A program made the position numbers and the translations under genes. Of a stretch of 64,000 nt of DNA, positions 1 through 9,808 are shown one piece after another. The notes under the pieces were generated by a model that was not told the DNA's origin, ran no database searches, and saw only the letters and a list, made by a program, of their open reading frames with translations. Source of the DNA: CAWCWN01 sp963799245 (lineage in GTDB: Bacteria; Chloroflexota; Ktedonobacteria; Ktedonobacterales; Ktedonobacteraceae); NCBI GenBank assembly GCA_963799245.1, contig CAWCWN010000003.1:620001-684000 (forward strand), read 5' to 3'. Each line of letters starts with the position of its first letter. Positions within the stretch are counted from its first letter, which is position 1.

Positions 1-54
1 GAAGAGATAACGTGCGGATATTTCCCACATGCCTGACGCTCCATAAGAGGTCAT

Positions 55-388
55 GAGCCGTACAGGAGCATGTATATCTGTACAACAAGTGAACTTCTGC
101 TGCAAAGTTGCCACAAGCTGTAGGCCTGTTTGTATCACATCTGTGATAAGGACCTTTACGACTGTTAATCGTTTGTGAGGCCCGGAGGTTATGGTAAAAA
201 GGTGAGGAGCTTTAGGACAGGGCTTTGGCCTGGCATGGGAAGGGGCCAAAACTGGTCACAGGGGCGAGTACGGAAAGCGGAGTGCCTGGAAACAGGCCCG
301 CTCCGTTTGGAAGGGGGGAAAGACCGCAAGGTCCTACCTGATCCTTATCGTAGCCAGTACACACGCTAAAGAAAGGGTGTGATAAGCT
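55..388 (+). ncRNA. Candidate structured leader RNA upstream of the zinc-ribbon/BACON gene
   Basis: No convincing gene is visible here. The stretch has several stems that could form in one transcript: GTACAG (60-65) with CTGTAC (78-83); TTTGGCC (224-230) with GGCCAAA (244-250); CGGAG (278-282) with CTCCG (301-305) enclosing a GCCTG-GAAA-CAGGC hairpin (284-297); and GACC-GCAA-GGTC (322-333). Two loops are GNRA tetraloops, which is typical of folded RNA. A last stem, CACAC (360-364) with GTGTG (377-381), places the purine-rich AAAGAAAGG, the likely ribosome binding site, in its loop. It does not match a riboswitch class I know, so function is unassigned. Confidence 0.35.
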
Positions 389-3300
389 ATGAGAACCTGC
401 AAGTTTTGTCATTCCGAATCGCCGGACGATTCTAACTTCTGTGGTCAGTGTGGACAGAGAATATATGCTCCTGGGGAAACCTCTACAGGAGACAATATAA
501 CTTTAGCCACTCTTTGGCCTGTTCGAAACGATACAGGGGTAGATGTAGGAGAAAATACTCCCTTCACCACATCCAACAGCGCGATAAATAAAGAAACAGA
601 TTCTCGCCACGACACTCCTATCACAGGTGTAGACGAGGATTGGGATCACGAGATTCTCCATACCTACGATGACGTAGATGATGAGCATGCTGCTACCGTT
701 GTCCATGAGAACGCCGAAGTGGAAGAGGAAGGTGACGAGGAGGAGAGGAAGCTTGCACCGTTTCTGCCAACAATGCCAGGGAGCGACTCCATACAACCTG
801 CCGGTAGCGCTCCTCTAGCGCAAGATCCGTTATATATTGACCAGGTTCCATCTGCAAATCCACCGCGCATCCCTGGACAACCCGCATCGGGGATCGTACA
901 GTCGAGTGAATCGCCTCCACCGCAATTCCCGCAACCGGTACAACCGGCTCCTGCGCCACAGGTTCAGTTAGCTCCACTGCATAATACTATCCCCAGGCAG
1001 GAGCTGATACATCCACAACCAAGGCATCATCTTCTCTTCTTACGCCACCATCATCTGCGTCCGCCATGCCTCGTTGTCGTAGTTGTATCATCCATCCTTG
1101 CCAGTATTATCATCGCCATCATGATTGCATTTTTCCCGCAAACTCATCCCTCTAGCTCTCCTTTCGCCGAATTAATAGGCGCTCCAATTCTCGGTAAAAC
1201 AATGGTCCTGCACGGAGGTAATTTCGTGCCAGGGGAAATTGTCACATACACCATCGATGTCAGGCTCGGTGCATCTCCTCAAGGCAATGCTCTTGCTGGC
1301 CCTTCGCATGGTATGAACACAAATGCCTTACTCTTTGCCCCGCATCCAGTACAGTCCCCTACTCTCCAACACAAGACCGTCGGCAGCGACGGCGCCTTTA
1401 ATGCAACAATCTTCATCGATCCAAGCTGGCCTGCAAGTAGTACTCACACTGTCTACGTGTACAATCAGGATAGCAAGCTTATCAGATCACTACCATTCAC
1501 TGTCGTCGTACTTATTGCTCAAACGGGGCTTGTGGGATGTGTCAGTGGAGCTGACCCAATTATACTGGGTCCAATCAGTGAAGGTTCTAATCAGCGAGGA
1601 TCAAAGACAATCACGCTCTGTACGACAGGCTCGGGCCTGGTCGATTGGACTGCCAGGTGGGACCAGCAGTGGCTCCAGCTTGATCATTCCGGACAAATAA
1701 CGGCTCCACAGCATGGGCAAGTTACCTTCAGTGCTTCAGCAAATGGCTTGAAGCCAGGATCGTATACAACACCGGTCATCTTCAGCAGTCAACAGAGTAG
1801 CGTGAAGGTATTACTGAGTGTAACCCTCGTGATATTAAAGAAGGCCTCTTCAGTGAATACATCACTGCCAGGGACAGCATGTGTAAGTGCTACTCCACAA
1901 TCACTGTCCTTTGCCAATACTGCCATGCAAAGCAACACATTGCTTCAAAGGGTGACGCTAAATAACTGTGGGAACGCTGTTACATGGTCGGCCTCAGTAT
2001 CCACAAATGACGGGAAACAATGGTTAGGTATCAATTCATCTCGTGGTACGTTACAGAGCGGAGGCCTCCAGGACATAATCATCGCGGCGTCAAGCGCAAA
2101 TCTGCCACCTGGAACGTTTACAGGGCATGTCAATTTTAACATGGGGTCCAGCAATGGAGAGGTGCAGGTGACATTCAAAGTACGTCCTCCACCACAGGCA
2201 CCACCATGTATCAATGTCAACAGCCAGCCGCTCATCTTCATGGGCTTTGCTGGTCAGAGCGACCCATCGTCTCAACAGGTAACGCTCGCCAATTGTGGTG
2301 CTGCTGGACACTGGGCCGCCTCGATAGTCACCGACGATGGTGTAAATTGGCTAAACATCAATCCAGCAGGTGGGGATTTGAAAGAGGGAGGGACTCAGCA
2401 GGTAAGTGTTATCGTATCGAGTACACCACTCCTCGCTAATAAGGGAACGTACAGGGGAACGATCACATTCGCTATGGGATCGAGTATCGTTACAGTAAAC
2501 GTCACTTTCATCGTCAAGCCTCAGTGTATTCGTGCTGGCCCTCAGTCGCTGCTCTTTGAAAGTACTGCAGGACAGGGCGATCCCTCCCCGCAATCCGTAA
2601 CTATCGCCAATTGTGGAGCTGGAGGCAAGTGGTTCGGCTCAGTTTCTACTAACGATGGTGCAAACTGGCTAAATATCAACCAGTCCTCCAGTAATTTGAA
2701 CGTAGGAATTGCCCAAGGCATAGCGGTTAATGTATCAGGCGCACAACTGAGTCCTGGCATATATACCGGGCAAGTCCTGTTTGCCGTGGGCTCAAGTACA
2801 GCTGCAGTACGGGTGACATTCATAGTAAAACAGCCAAAACAATGCATTAGTGTGAACACTGATGCGCTCAACTTCACCAGTATTCAAGATCAAGGGGATC
2901 CCGAGCCGCAAACTGTAACGATAGGCCCCTGTGGCGGCACGGGCATATGGTCTTCCTCGATATCCACGGACAATGGTGCACCGTGGATTAGTACCGGCAG
3001 CTCAGGAGGAGAACTGAAGGGCGGGACATTCCAGGATATAAGTATCAGGTTATCAACGGTGGGACTCTCGGTGGGAAAGCACGTGGGATACATCACTTTT
3101 AGCATCGGGTCGAGTTCGAAGAACGTGAAGATTACGCTCTTGGTACAACCACGACTATCCACGGCTTGTATCAGTCCCGCTCAACGATCACTCACCTTTA
3201 CAAGCATAGCAGTAGTCAACTCAGCCACATCCGGCACCAATTCAATTCAAGAGAGCAGACCCGGATCTCAAACAGAGGGGATCACCAATTGTGGAGATAC

Positions 3301-4513
3301 CGGTTCCTGGTCAGTACCAGTACCATCAGTCACGGATGATGGTGTAAACTGGCTCGGGGTTAAATCAGTACGTGGAGATTTGCAGGCAGGTGAGAGCACA
3401 GGTGTTGCGGTTACAGTAGATAGCAACAGCCTCAAGGCCGGAACATATACAGCAACTATTCCTTTTATAATCACAACCAAGGCTGGAGCGACGGCCACTG
3501 CTAGAGTCGGAGTGACACTTACTGTTTCGTCATCATCCTCATCTGTGTGTAAGGCCAACCCACCGTCGCTAACCTTTACCAGTGTATGGGGAAAAGACCT
3601 ACCAGCTGCACTAGACGTAGCTCTCACCAACTGTGGCGCAAACGATAGCTGGACGGAGTCGGACGATAGTGGTACATCACTCAATATCTTCCCATACAAG
3701 GGAAACCTGGATAGCAAGGGGGGCCAGGTCATAAGCGTCAGGATCGATGATCCGACTACAATCCCTCCCAAGTCATATAAATATTCCCTGACATTTACAA
3801 CGGGCGCTGGCAATCTGGTAGTGGTGCCTGTGACCTGGAACCTCCTTCCTTCCACCAATCAGGCGTGTATCCAGGCCGATACATCGTCGCTTTCTTTCTC
3901 AGCGACACAGGGAGAGAGTACAGGAGCGGGCTTAAACTTCATCATCTGTGGGACATATGGAGGAAAGGTGTCGGTAGTGCCGTCCACTACGGACGGTGCA
4001 AACTGGTTAACTGTTAAGTATCTTAATGGCTCCGGCCCTTACCCTGTCGGCTACGGGCCACACAGCTTAATCAGCCTCAACAGCACGAATTTGACATCAG
4101 GCAAAACGTATTCAGGAAGTATCAAGGCTACCATAATAACACCTCAAGGGTCACAAGCGTCCGTGACGGTAGGTGTAGCCCTTAATATGCAGGCCTCATC
4201 GACGCCGAAGCCAATAGTGCCAGCGCAGTCGGATACAACCACAGTAGTGCCAACACAGACAGAAAAAGTGATGTTGTACTGCAGGAGCTCATGCATTGTG
4301 GAGACATCTACAATTGTGCCGACAGGCACCTCAATGCCTTCACCGACAGGCACCTCAATATCCGTGGTGACCCCCATAGGCGCGAACTTAAAGAGAAAGG
4401 GAGGAAAAAAGGGGAAAAAAGAGGGGTGGCAAGCCGTTTTGTGGTACCGTCAAAAAAACTCTCGAAAACGGACCAGGAGAACAACATGCCACCTACCCCC
4501 TATGATACGATGA
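389..4513 (+). CDS. Zinc-ribbon, single-TM protein with BACON-like repeats, 3' end cut by an IS4 insertion
   Basis: The N-terminus has a double CxxC zinc ribbon (CKFC at 4-7, CGQCG near 18-22). An acidic and then Pro-rich cytoplasmic linker follows, then one membrane segment at about residues 226-248 preceded by basic residues, then a large outer region. That region has about eight repeats of 90-100 residues, each opening with a Cys and an SLSF-like strand and containing a WLxIN core, resembling BACON-type immunoglobulin-like domains. The reading frame runs into the left end of an IS4 element at base 4375, so the last roughly 45 residues are IS-encoded. The true tail resumes after the element. 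A cell-surface adhesion or binding role is inferred. Confidence 0.8.
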   Translation: MRTCKFCHSESPDDSNFCGQCGQRIYAPGETSTGDNITLATLWPVRNDTGVDVGENTPFTTSNSAINKETDSRHDTPITGVDEDWDHEILHTYDDVDDEHAATVVHENAEVEEEGDEEERKLAPFLPTMPGSDSIQPAGSAPLAQDPLYIDQVPSANPPRIPGQPASGIVQSSESPPPQFPQPVQPAPAPQVQLAPLHNTIPRQELIHPQPRHHLLFLRHHHLRPPCLVVVVVSSILASIIIAIMIAFFPQTHPSSSPFAELIGAPILGKTMVLHGGNFVPGEIVTYTIDVRLGASPQGNALAGPSHGMNTNALLFAPHPVQSPTLQHKTVGSDGAFNATIFIDPSWPASSTHTVYVYNQDSKLIRSLPFTVVVLIAQTGLVGCVSGADPIILGPISEGSNQRGSKTITLCTTGSGLVDWTARWDQQWLQLDHSGQITAPQHGQVTFSASANGLKPGSYTTPVIFSSQQSSVKVLLSVTLVILKKASSVNTSLPGTACVSATPQSLSFANTAMQSNTLLQRVTLNNCGNAVTWSASVSTNDGKQWLGINSSRGTLQSGGLQDIIIAASSANLPPGTFTGHVNFNMGSSNGEVQVTFKVRPPPQAPPCINVNSQPLIFMGFAGQSDPSSQQVTLANCGAAGHWAASIVTDDGVNWLNINPAGGDLKEGGTQQVSVIVSSTPLLANKGTYRGTITFAMGSSIVTVNVTFIVKPQCIRAGPQSLLFESTAGQGDPSPQSVTIANCGAGGKWFGSVSTNDGANWLNINQSSSNLNVGIAQGIAVNVSGAQLSPGIYTGQVLFAVGSSTAAVRVTFIVKQPKQCISVNTDALNFTSIQDQGDPEPQTVTIGPCGGTGIWSSSISTDNGAPWISTGSSGGELKGGTFQDISIRLSTVGLSVGKHVGYITFSIGSSSKNVKITLLVQPRLSTACISPAQRSLTFTSIAVVNSATSGTNSIQESRPGSQTEGITNCGDTGSWSVPVPSVTDDGVNWLGVKSVRGDLQAGESTGVAVTVDSNSLKAGTYTATIPFIITTKAGATATARVGVTLTVSSSSSSVCKANPPSLTFTSVWGKDLPAALDVALTNCGANDSWTESDDSGTSLNIFPYKGNLDSKGGQVISVRIDDPTTIPPKSYKYSLTFTTGAGNLVVVPVTWNLLPSTNQACIQADTSSLSFSATQGESTGAGLNFIICGTYGGKVSVVPSTTDGANWLTVKYLNGSGPYPVGYGPHSLISLNSTNLTSGKTYSGSIKATIITPQGSQASVTVGVALNMQASSTPKPIVPAQSDTTTVVPTQTEKVMLYCRSSCIVETSTIVPTGTSMPSPTGTSISVVTPIGANLKRKGGKKGKKEGWQAVLWYRQKNSRKRTRRTTCHLPPMIR

Positions 4514-5964
4514 AGCCCGAGTCTTTGCCAGGGAATCACCCACTTATCCAAGATTGGCAAGAAGAAATCGTGCCTCGCCTCCCAGCCAATGTGGAGACAC
4601 AGGCGCATGTGCTGAAGGCATTGAGACGTCGTCGAGAGATCCGTTGCGCCACGGACTTGCTGCGTGGTCTGCTTGCCTACGTTTACACGCTGCATTCCTT
4701 TGAGCATTTGAGCCTCTGGAGTCTGCTCATCGGAGTCGCCGACATCTCAGCCAATGATTGGCGCAAGCGGCTTCGACAAGCCAGCGATTGGTTGAGCTGG
4801 CTCTTACAGGAACAGCTGGCGGCATCTCGGGCCGTTTCCCCTGGTTGGTGCGTAGCGGTTTGAGTCGCATCTTGCTCATCGATGGGACGCATTTCAAATG
4901 TCGAGGGCCAGAGGGTCTGGTCTGGAGAGTGCATACGGCCTTTGATTTGTTGACCGGTCGGCTCAGCCAACTGAAAGTCACGGACACCCATGAGGCCGAA
5001 CACCTGGAAGTCTTTGATCTGCAAGAGGGAGATCTGGTGATCACGGATCGAGCCAATGGCTATCGTGAACGCTTTCTGTTTGTGCGTCAGCGATGGGCTC
5101 ACCTGTTGGTCCGCTTCACCCCGCATACCTTGCCACTGGAAGATGCCAAGGGGAAAGCCATTGAGGTGCTCAAGTGGCTCAAAGGCCGGCATGCCCCAGC
5201 AGGGCGCATCTGTGGTCGGTCGGCCTGGATCAGCGTGGGCGGCCAACGTCTTGAGGTGCGGATCGTCGCCCTGCGTTTGAACCAGGAGCAGACAGAGAAG
5301 GCACAACGAAAGAAAAAGCAAAAGGCGAGCAAACAGCAGAGAAACGTACAAGCAGACACGCTGTATCTAGCAGGATGGGTGATGCTGGTGACCACCTTAC
5401 CCCAACAGGATTGGAGTGATGCGGTCATCATCCAACTCTATCAAGCCCGTTGGCAGATTGAGCTGGTTTTCAAGCGGATCAAACAGTTGCTCAAAATGCA
5501 ACGATTACGTTCTACGACCAGAGAGACAGCCCTGGCCACGGTGACGGCTCTCTTGCTGGGATGGGCATTGTTGGAGGAAGAAAGTCAAGAAGTTCGCCTA
5601 GCGATGGCGGATGCGATGCAGTCTGTGGCACAGGAGCCAGCCCCGACCTCTGCTCAGACTCCTGATGCCTCAGGCTGCTGGTGGCAGGCAGAGTGCTCTG
5701 GCCCACTGAGCGAATGGATGCTCGCCGAAGTCAATGTGGACCTCTTGTGTCAACAAATTCGAGGCAGCTACACGGCGGCTCGCTATCGCGCGTGTCTGCC
5801 CCGTTTACAACGATTTCTTTGCAGCGGACTGCGCAAGCGGCCTCATCGCTATCGTCAGGTCTGCCAATGGCTTAGAATGCCTGTGCTGCCCACCGAACAA
5901 GAGATTGCAGGATAAACGCGATGAACCGTTTGGGAGGCCTTTTTCCCTTAAGTTCGCGCCTATG
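4375..5964. mobile_element. IS4-family insertion sequence, 1590 bp, with terminal repeats and target duplication
   Basis: The ends are perfect 17-bp inverted repeats, CATAGGCGCGAACTTAA at 4375-4391 and its complement at 5948-5964. They are flanked by an 11-bp direct repeat, GTGGTGACCCC, at 4364-4374 and 5965-5975. An 11-bp duplication is in the range known for IS4-family elements. Removing the element and one repeat joins the upstream gene in frame to the Pro/Thr-rich tail, which shows the insertion is clean. The only gene inside is a frameshifted DDE transposase. Confidence 0.93.
4486..5915 (+). pseudogene. IS4-family DDE transposase, single frameshift
   Basis: Translation starts at ATG 4486 after AGGAG. 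The catalytic residues sit in the second frame: the first Asp in LLIDGTHFK, the second in VITDRANGY, and the IS4 signature Y-(2)-R-(3)-E-(6)-K in YQARWQIELVFKRIK. The N-terminal third (to about 4845) is in one frame and the rest, from about 4850, is in another. Adding one base at the TTTCCCC run near 4838 restores a protein of about 476 residues. I see no canonical slippery heptamer, so this is either an inactivating deletion or a homopolymer sequencing error. Confidence 0.85.
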
Positions 5965-6531
5965 GTGGTGACCCCCACAGATACATCGACTCCTGAAATG
6001 ACGCCATCAGCCACGCCTGGCGTAACACCGACTCCCTCACCAGGCGTGACGCCATCACCCTCACCCACGCCTGGCGTAACACCGACTCCCTCATCCACGC
6101 CTGGCGTAACACCAACTCCCTCACCCACGCCTGGCGTAACACCAACTCCCTCACCCACGCCTGGCGTAACACCAACTCCCTCACCCACGCCTGGCGTAAC
6201 ACCAACTCCCTCACCCACGCCTGGCGTAACACCAACTCCCTCACCCACGCCTGGCGTAACACCAACTCCCTCACCCACGCCTGGCGTCACGCCAACTCCC
6301 TCACCCACGCCTGGCGTAACACCAACTCCCTCACCCACGCCTGGCGTAACACCAACTCCCTCACCCACGCCTGGCGTCACGCCATCACCCTCGCCCACGC
6401 CTGGCGTAACACCAACTCCCTCACCCACGCCTGGCGTCACGCCATCACCCTCGCCCACGCCTGGCGTAACACCATCGGCCGAACTGAGGGCAATCCTGAT
6501 GATTGTGTTCATCCTGATGAATCTGCTGTAG
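5965..6531 (+). pseudogene. 3' part of the BACON-like surface gene, stranded beyond the IS4 element
   Basis: The frame VVTPTDTSTPEM at 5965 continues exactly where the upstream gene reads SISVVTP before the IS. The rejoined gene (389-4374 plus 5976-6531) is 4542 bases and encodes 1513 residues. This part encodes a long run of TPSPTPGVTP-like decapeptides and ends in a short hydrophobic stretch, ILMIVFILMNLL. It has no start or ribosome binding site of its own, so it is probably not translated now. The stalk-like tail suggests a wall-spanning spacer; the hydrophobic end might be a second membrane anchor. Confidence 0.7.
6007..6480 (+). repeat. Tandem 30-bp repeat encoding TPSPTPGVTP
   Basis: From 6061 to 6480 there are fourteen 30-base units, and before them a shorter, more diverged stretch. 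Each unit encodes ten residues of the form TPSPTPGVTP. Units differ at a few positions, mostly PTPS versus PSPS and third-base changes. A length that is a multiple of three means gain or loss of units keeps the frame, so the tract can vary in length between strains. Confidence 0.95.
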
Positions 6532-6559
6532 GTGGCTTTTCAAAAATCGTAGGGAATAG

Positions 6560-8045
6560 TACTACAGTTGTAGATAGAGATGCGAGCGACGTTTGTAATG
6601 ATAGAGCTTGGCAAGCGCTTGATGGCTCCGTCGCCACATGGACCACGCCAAGCGGTGCAGCGGAGCCAGTGGAGTGATCCCGACGAGATACCAGAAGAGC
6701 CGACGGACTTCTGGGATGCTCAGCGGCACCATCACGGGCAGTGCAGGCCCCGCTGGTGCTTGAACTGACTCAACGAGCTCGTCAGGGGGCTGGGGGCTGG
6801 GCTGGCCAGCCTCCTCAGCCGTTTTTTTCCAGCTCCCCCTGGCTCTGGGCACGCATGACCGTGAGAAAGGCCTGGGCGACCAAAGCGAGGGTGATGTGTC
6901 GATACCAGCCATGCCAGGACCGCACCTCAGAGTCAGCCAGTCCCACCTCGCCCTTGCCCACCTCAAAACACTGCTCCACGGTCCAGCGACTGCCGATGGC
7001 CTGCACCATCTCGGCCAAGGTGGTTCCCGCCCGGGCAAAGACCAGGAAATAGGCCAGCTTCTCCTGGGCTGCGGCGCCTGGCAGGCTGCGGCGCACCACC
7101 AGCCAACGCTGCCATCCGGCTTCGGCTGGGCTGCTCAACGCGACAGCAGCCCACGCGTAGAGCCGGGGTCCTTTGGCTCCCGCTCCCGCACTCAGCGGCT
7201 GCCACTGCGCCGCTGAGAGCCCCTTGGCCAGCCGATCCACCCGCCTACGCTGCCCGTTCACCTCCACCCACTCATGACACCGCACGCCCACGGCATAGGC
7301 TTGGCCGCGGGCTTCCAACCCTGCTCGCAGCTGCGGGTTGCTGCCATACACCGTATCGCCGCTCACCCAGGCCACTGGCACCCCCGCATCCAGTGTGCGC
7401 CACAGCATGCGGGCTGCCAACTCTGGCTTGCTGGCAAACCCCACCTCGGCTGGCACCCTCGCCTCGCGGCACCGCTCGGGGTCCGCCGTCCAGCTCTTGG
7501 GCAGGTAGAGTTCCCGATCCAGCAAGCAGGCTCCCTTGGCACTGGCATAGCTCACGAAGACGCCCACCTGGCAGTTCTCGACTCGCCCGGCCGTGCCACT
7601 GTACTGCCGCTGCACCCCTACCGACTTGTGGCCTTTCTTGAGAAAGCCGGTTTCATCGATCACCAGCACGGCTGCCTCCTCGCCTAACGTCTCGCTGACG
7701 TAGCTGCGCAGTTCATCGCGCACCCCATCCGGGTCCCACTTGGCTCGATCCAAGAGGTGCTGCATCCCATAGGGCGTCGCCTCTCCTGCCTCTTCGGCCA
7801 CTTGCCAGCCATTTTTGCGCGCCACCGGGCTGAGTAACACCCGCAGGTACACAGCCATGCGCTCGCGGGCTTCCTGGCGCACGACGTAGCGGCCGATCCG
7901 CTCACCCAGCGCGTCGAAGGCGCTTGCCCACGGCGTTTCGGCTCCCTCTGGCCCGCTCTCGCTCCACTGCTGCTGCTTGATAGGTCATGTTCCTCGCTTC
8001 CTTTTCTTTTTCTCCTTCTATCTTACCATATCTACAACTGTAGTA
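6560..8045. mobile_element. IS701-like insertion sequence, 1486 bp
   Basis: Inverted repeats TACTACAGTTGTAGATA at 6560-6576 and its complement at 8029-8045 match perfectly over 17 bases. The direct repeat ATAG flanks both ends (6556-6559 and 8046-8049), giving a 4-bp target duplication as expected for the IS701 family. The element sits between the BACON-like gene and the kinase gene, so those two were direct neighbours before insertion. It carries one transposase on the minus strand. Confidence 0.88.
6815..7882 (-). CDS. IS701-family DDE transposase, 5' end probably damaged
   Basis: The 355-residue reading frame has IS701 features: an N-terminal region with ARKNGWQVAEEAG, the first catalytic Asp in VLVIDETGFLKKG, the second in WVSGDTVYGSN, and a C-terminal Glu in SRWTVEQCFE. 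Homology-like sequence continues upstream in the same frame (ETPWASAFDALGERIGRY) to about base 7980, but no start codon is present there. An ATG at 7984-7986 is one base out of frame; removing the A after that ATG would give MPIKQQQ and a full-length protein. Translation from the internal ATG at 7882 would lose about 35 residues, so activity is doubtful. Confidence 0.85.
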   Translation of the reverse strand: MRQEARERMAVYLRVLLSPVARKNGWQVAEEAGEATPYGMQHLLDRAKWDPDGVRDELRSYVSETLGEEAAVLVIDETGFLKKGHKSVGVQRQYSGTAGRVENCQVGVFVSYASAKGACLLDRELYLPKSWTADPERCREARVPAEVGFASKPELAARMLWRTLDAGVPVAWVSGDTVYGSNPQLRAGLEARGQAYAVGVRCHEWVEVNGQRRRVDRLAKGLSAAQWQPLSAGAGAKGPRLYAWAAVALSSPAEAGWQRWLVVRRSLPGAAAQEKLAYFLVFARAGTTLAEMVQAIGSRWTVEQCFEVGKGEVGLADSEVRSWHGWYRHITLALVAQAFLTVMRAQSQGELEKNG

Positions 8046-8089
8046 ATAGATAGAAGACACTAGAATGTGGTATACACAGGGGGAACGAC

Positions 8090-9808
8090 ATGCAGAACGA
8101 TCCACTGGTGGGAAGACAGCTGGGAGCATATCGTATTCAATCTCTATTAGGCGAAGGTGGCATGGCGCGGGTCTACAAAGCGTACCATGATCGTCTACGG
8201 CGCAAAGTGGCAATCAAGGTGATCCGACCGCAGAGTGCAGGTCAGGCTGACTTTCAGGTACGCTTTGAGCAAGAAGCGCAACTCGTCGCAAGTCTACAGC
8301 ATCATAATATTGTTGCCGTGTATGACTTTGGCGAAATTGAAAGCCTGAGCTATCTGGTGATGCAATATGTCGGGGGAGGAACACTTCGCGATCAACTCAT
8401 TGATGGGCAACCACTCGAGCCGCGTCGAGCAGCTCTCTATGCACTACAAATGGCAAGAGCATTACAACATGCACATCTACATGGTATTGTTCACCTTGAT
8501 GTGAAGCCACTGAACATGCTCGTTTCTGCTCATAATCGCAACGAGCTTCTCCTTTCAGACTTCGGTCTTGCAAAGCTCTGCGAGAGAAGTTCCGAAACAT
8601 TACTGACGATGCCCATACCTGAAGGTGGAGTTGCCGACCATGCTCTCTCTGTCGTCGGTGGTATAGCAGGAACCCCTCGATATATGGCACCAGAACAATG
8701 CCTGGGGCAACCATTTGATGCACGTACCGATATCTATGCGTTAGGAGTGGTCTTCTTCGAAATGTTAACTGGTTGGCCTCCCTTTCAAGGAGATACGGTC
8801 TTTGCTCTGCTTTACCAGCATGCATATATACCTGCTCCTCCTGTACGTGAGATAAACCCGGCTGTACCTGAGGCTCTAGCACAGTTCACGGCACGAGCAC
8901 TGGCAAAGAAACCGGAGGAGCGCTATCAATCAGCGAGAGAAATGGCGCAGGCGCTGGAAGCAGCCCTCTCACCTCCAGCTCCTGTGGTACATCGTGTAGT
9001 ATCTCATCACCCTCGTTCAAGAAGGAACCTTTGGCTCTCTCCTATTGTGGTCGTATTGCTTACAATTATGCTGGTAGTAGCTCATTTCGTATCAGGATTT
9101 CACCTCGTGAATTTGCCTGGCTCCTCTTCAGCTGTGCTAACAAATGATAGATCAATACAAGGTGGTTCAGTGCATACACCTTCCTGTGTATCTACGCAGG
9201 CGGAAACGAAAGCAGAACCTTTTGTAGAAACGTTTCAAGCTAACCAGCGCGACTGGGAACAAGGCAACTCGGATGGTTTATCATCTACCGTGAGAGGGAA
9301 TACTTATACAATTAGTGTGGCGAAGGACCTGGTTTATTTTCTTTGTCCCAGTTCATCGAGTAGTGGAATGTTGCCAGATAACTTCAGTCTGACAGCTCGG
9401 ATTGCACAGAAGCAAGGGCGTTCAGATGTTTTCTATGGACTCGCCTTCCGTCTTGGGTATAAGCAGGATGTAAACATAGTGTATAGCTACGCCTTTGTTA
9501 TTAACGGACAGGGTGCATGGGCTATCGTCAAGTATGACCCACATGTTTCAAATGGATATAGTGTCATGAAAAATGGAAAGGGTATTTCAGCTATTCACAA
9601 TGTTCCTGCTACTAACGAGTTAGAAGTGATCGTTCAGAGAAGCAAATTCTTGTTTAAGATTAACGGTCTCGTCCTTCCAATAAATGGAGTGGGCCAGGCA
9701 GATCAAAGCATAATTGACCAATCGTATACGGGAGGGCAGTTGGCGTTACTTGTATCTGGCCCAAATACAAGCTTCGTGGTGCCATCTGTCAAGCTGACGG
9801 TCCCTTAG
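8090..9808 (+). CDS. Receptor-type serine/threonine protein kinase
   Basis: A Hanks-type kinase domain covers about residues 12-285: glycine loop GEGGMARVYKA, catalytic Lys in VAIKVI, catalytic loop HLDVKPLNML (Leu in place of the usual Arg of HRD), DFGLAK, and the GTPRYMAPEQ activation segment. One membrane segment lies near residues 315-337, followed by an extracellular domain of about 230 residues that looks like a beta-sandwich of the concanavalin type. The start follows GGGGGAA. It probably senses an outside ligand and phosphorylates cytoplasmic proteins; FHA domains in the 25.7-kb ABC protein are possible readers. Confidence 0.9.
   Translation: MQNDPLVGRQLGAYRIQSLLGEGGMARVYKAYHDRLRRKVAIKVIRPQSAGQADFQVRFEQEAQLVASLQHHNIVAVYDFGEIESLSYLVMQYVGGGTLRDQLIDGQPLEPRRAALYALQMARALQHAHLHGIVHLDVKPLNMLVSAHNRNELLLSDFGLAKLCERSSETLLTMPIPEGGVADHALSVVGGIAGTPRYMAPEQCLGQPFDARTDIYALGVVFFEMLTGWPPFQGDTVFALLYQHAYIPAPPVREINPAVPEALAQFTARALAKKPEERYQSAREMAQALEAALSPPAPVVHRVVSHHPRSRRNLWLSPIVVVLLTIMLVVAHFVSGFHLVNLPGSSSAVLTNDRSIQGGSVHTPSCVSTQAETKAEPFVETFQANQRDWEQGNSDGLSSTVRGNTYTISVAKDLVYFLCPSSSSSGMLPDNFSLTARIAQKQGRSDVFYGLAFRLGYKQDVNIVYSYAFVINGQGAWAIVKYDPHVSNGYSVMKNGKGISAIHNVPATNELEVIVQRSKFLFKINGLVLPINGVGQADQSIIDQSYTGGQLALLVSGPNTSFVVPSVKLTVP

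Noticed and set aside
4838..4863. Programmed -1 frameshifting in the IS4 transposase
   Set aside because: No canonical X-XXY-YYZ heptamer in the right phase; a missing base in the C run explains it more simply.
5805..6512. Long minus-strand open frame encoding Gly-Val repeats across the 30-bp repeat tract
   Set aside because: It is the antisense of the Thr/Pro repeat; a 30-bp unit keeps all frames open, and it lacks a start site or known similarity.
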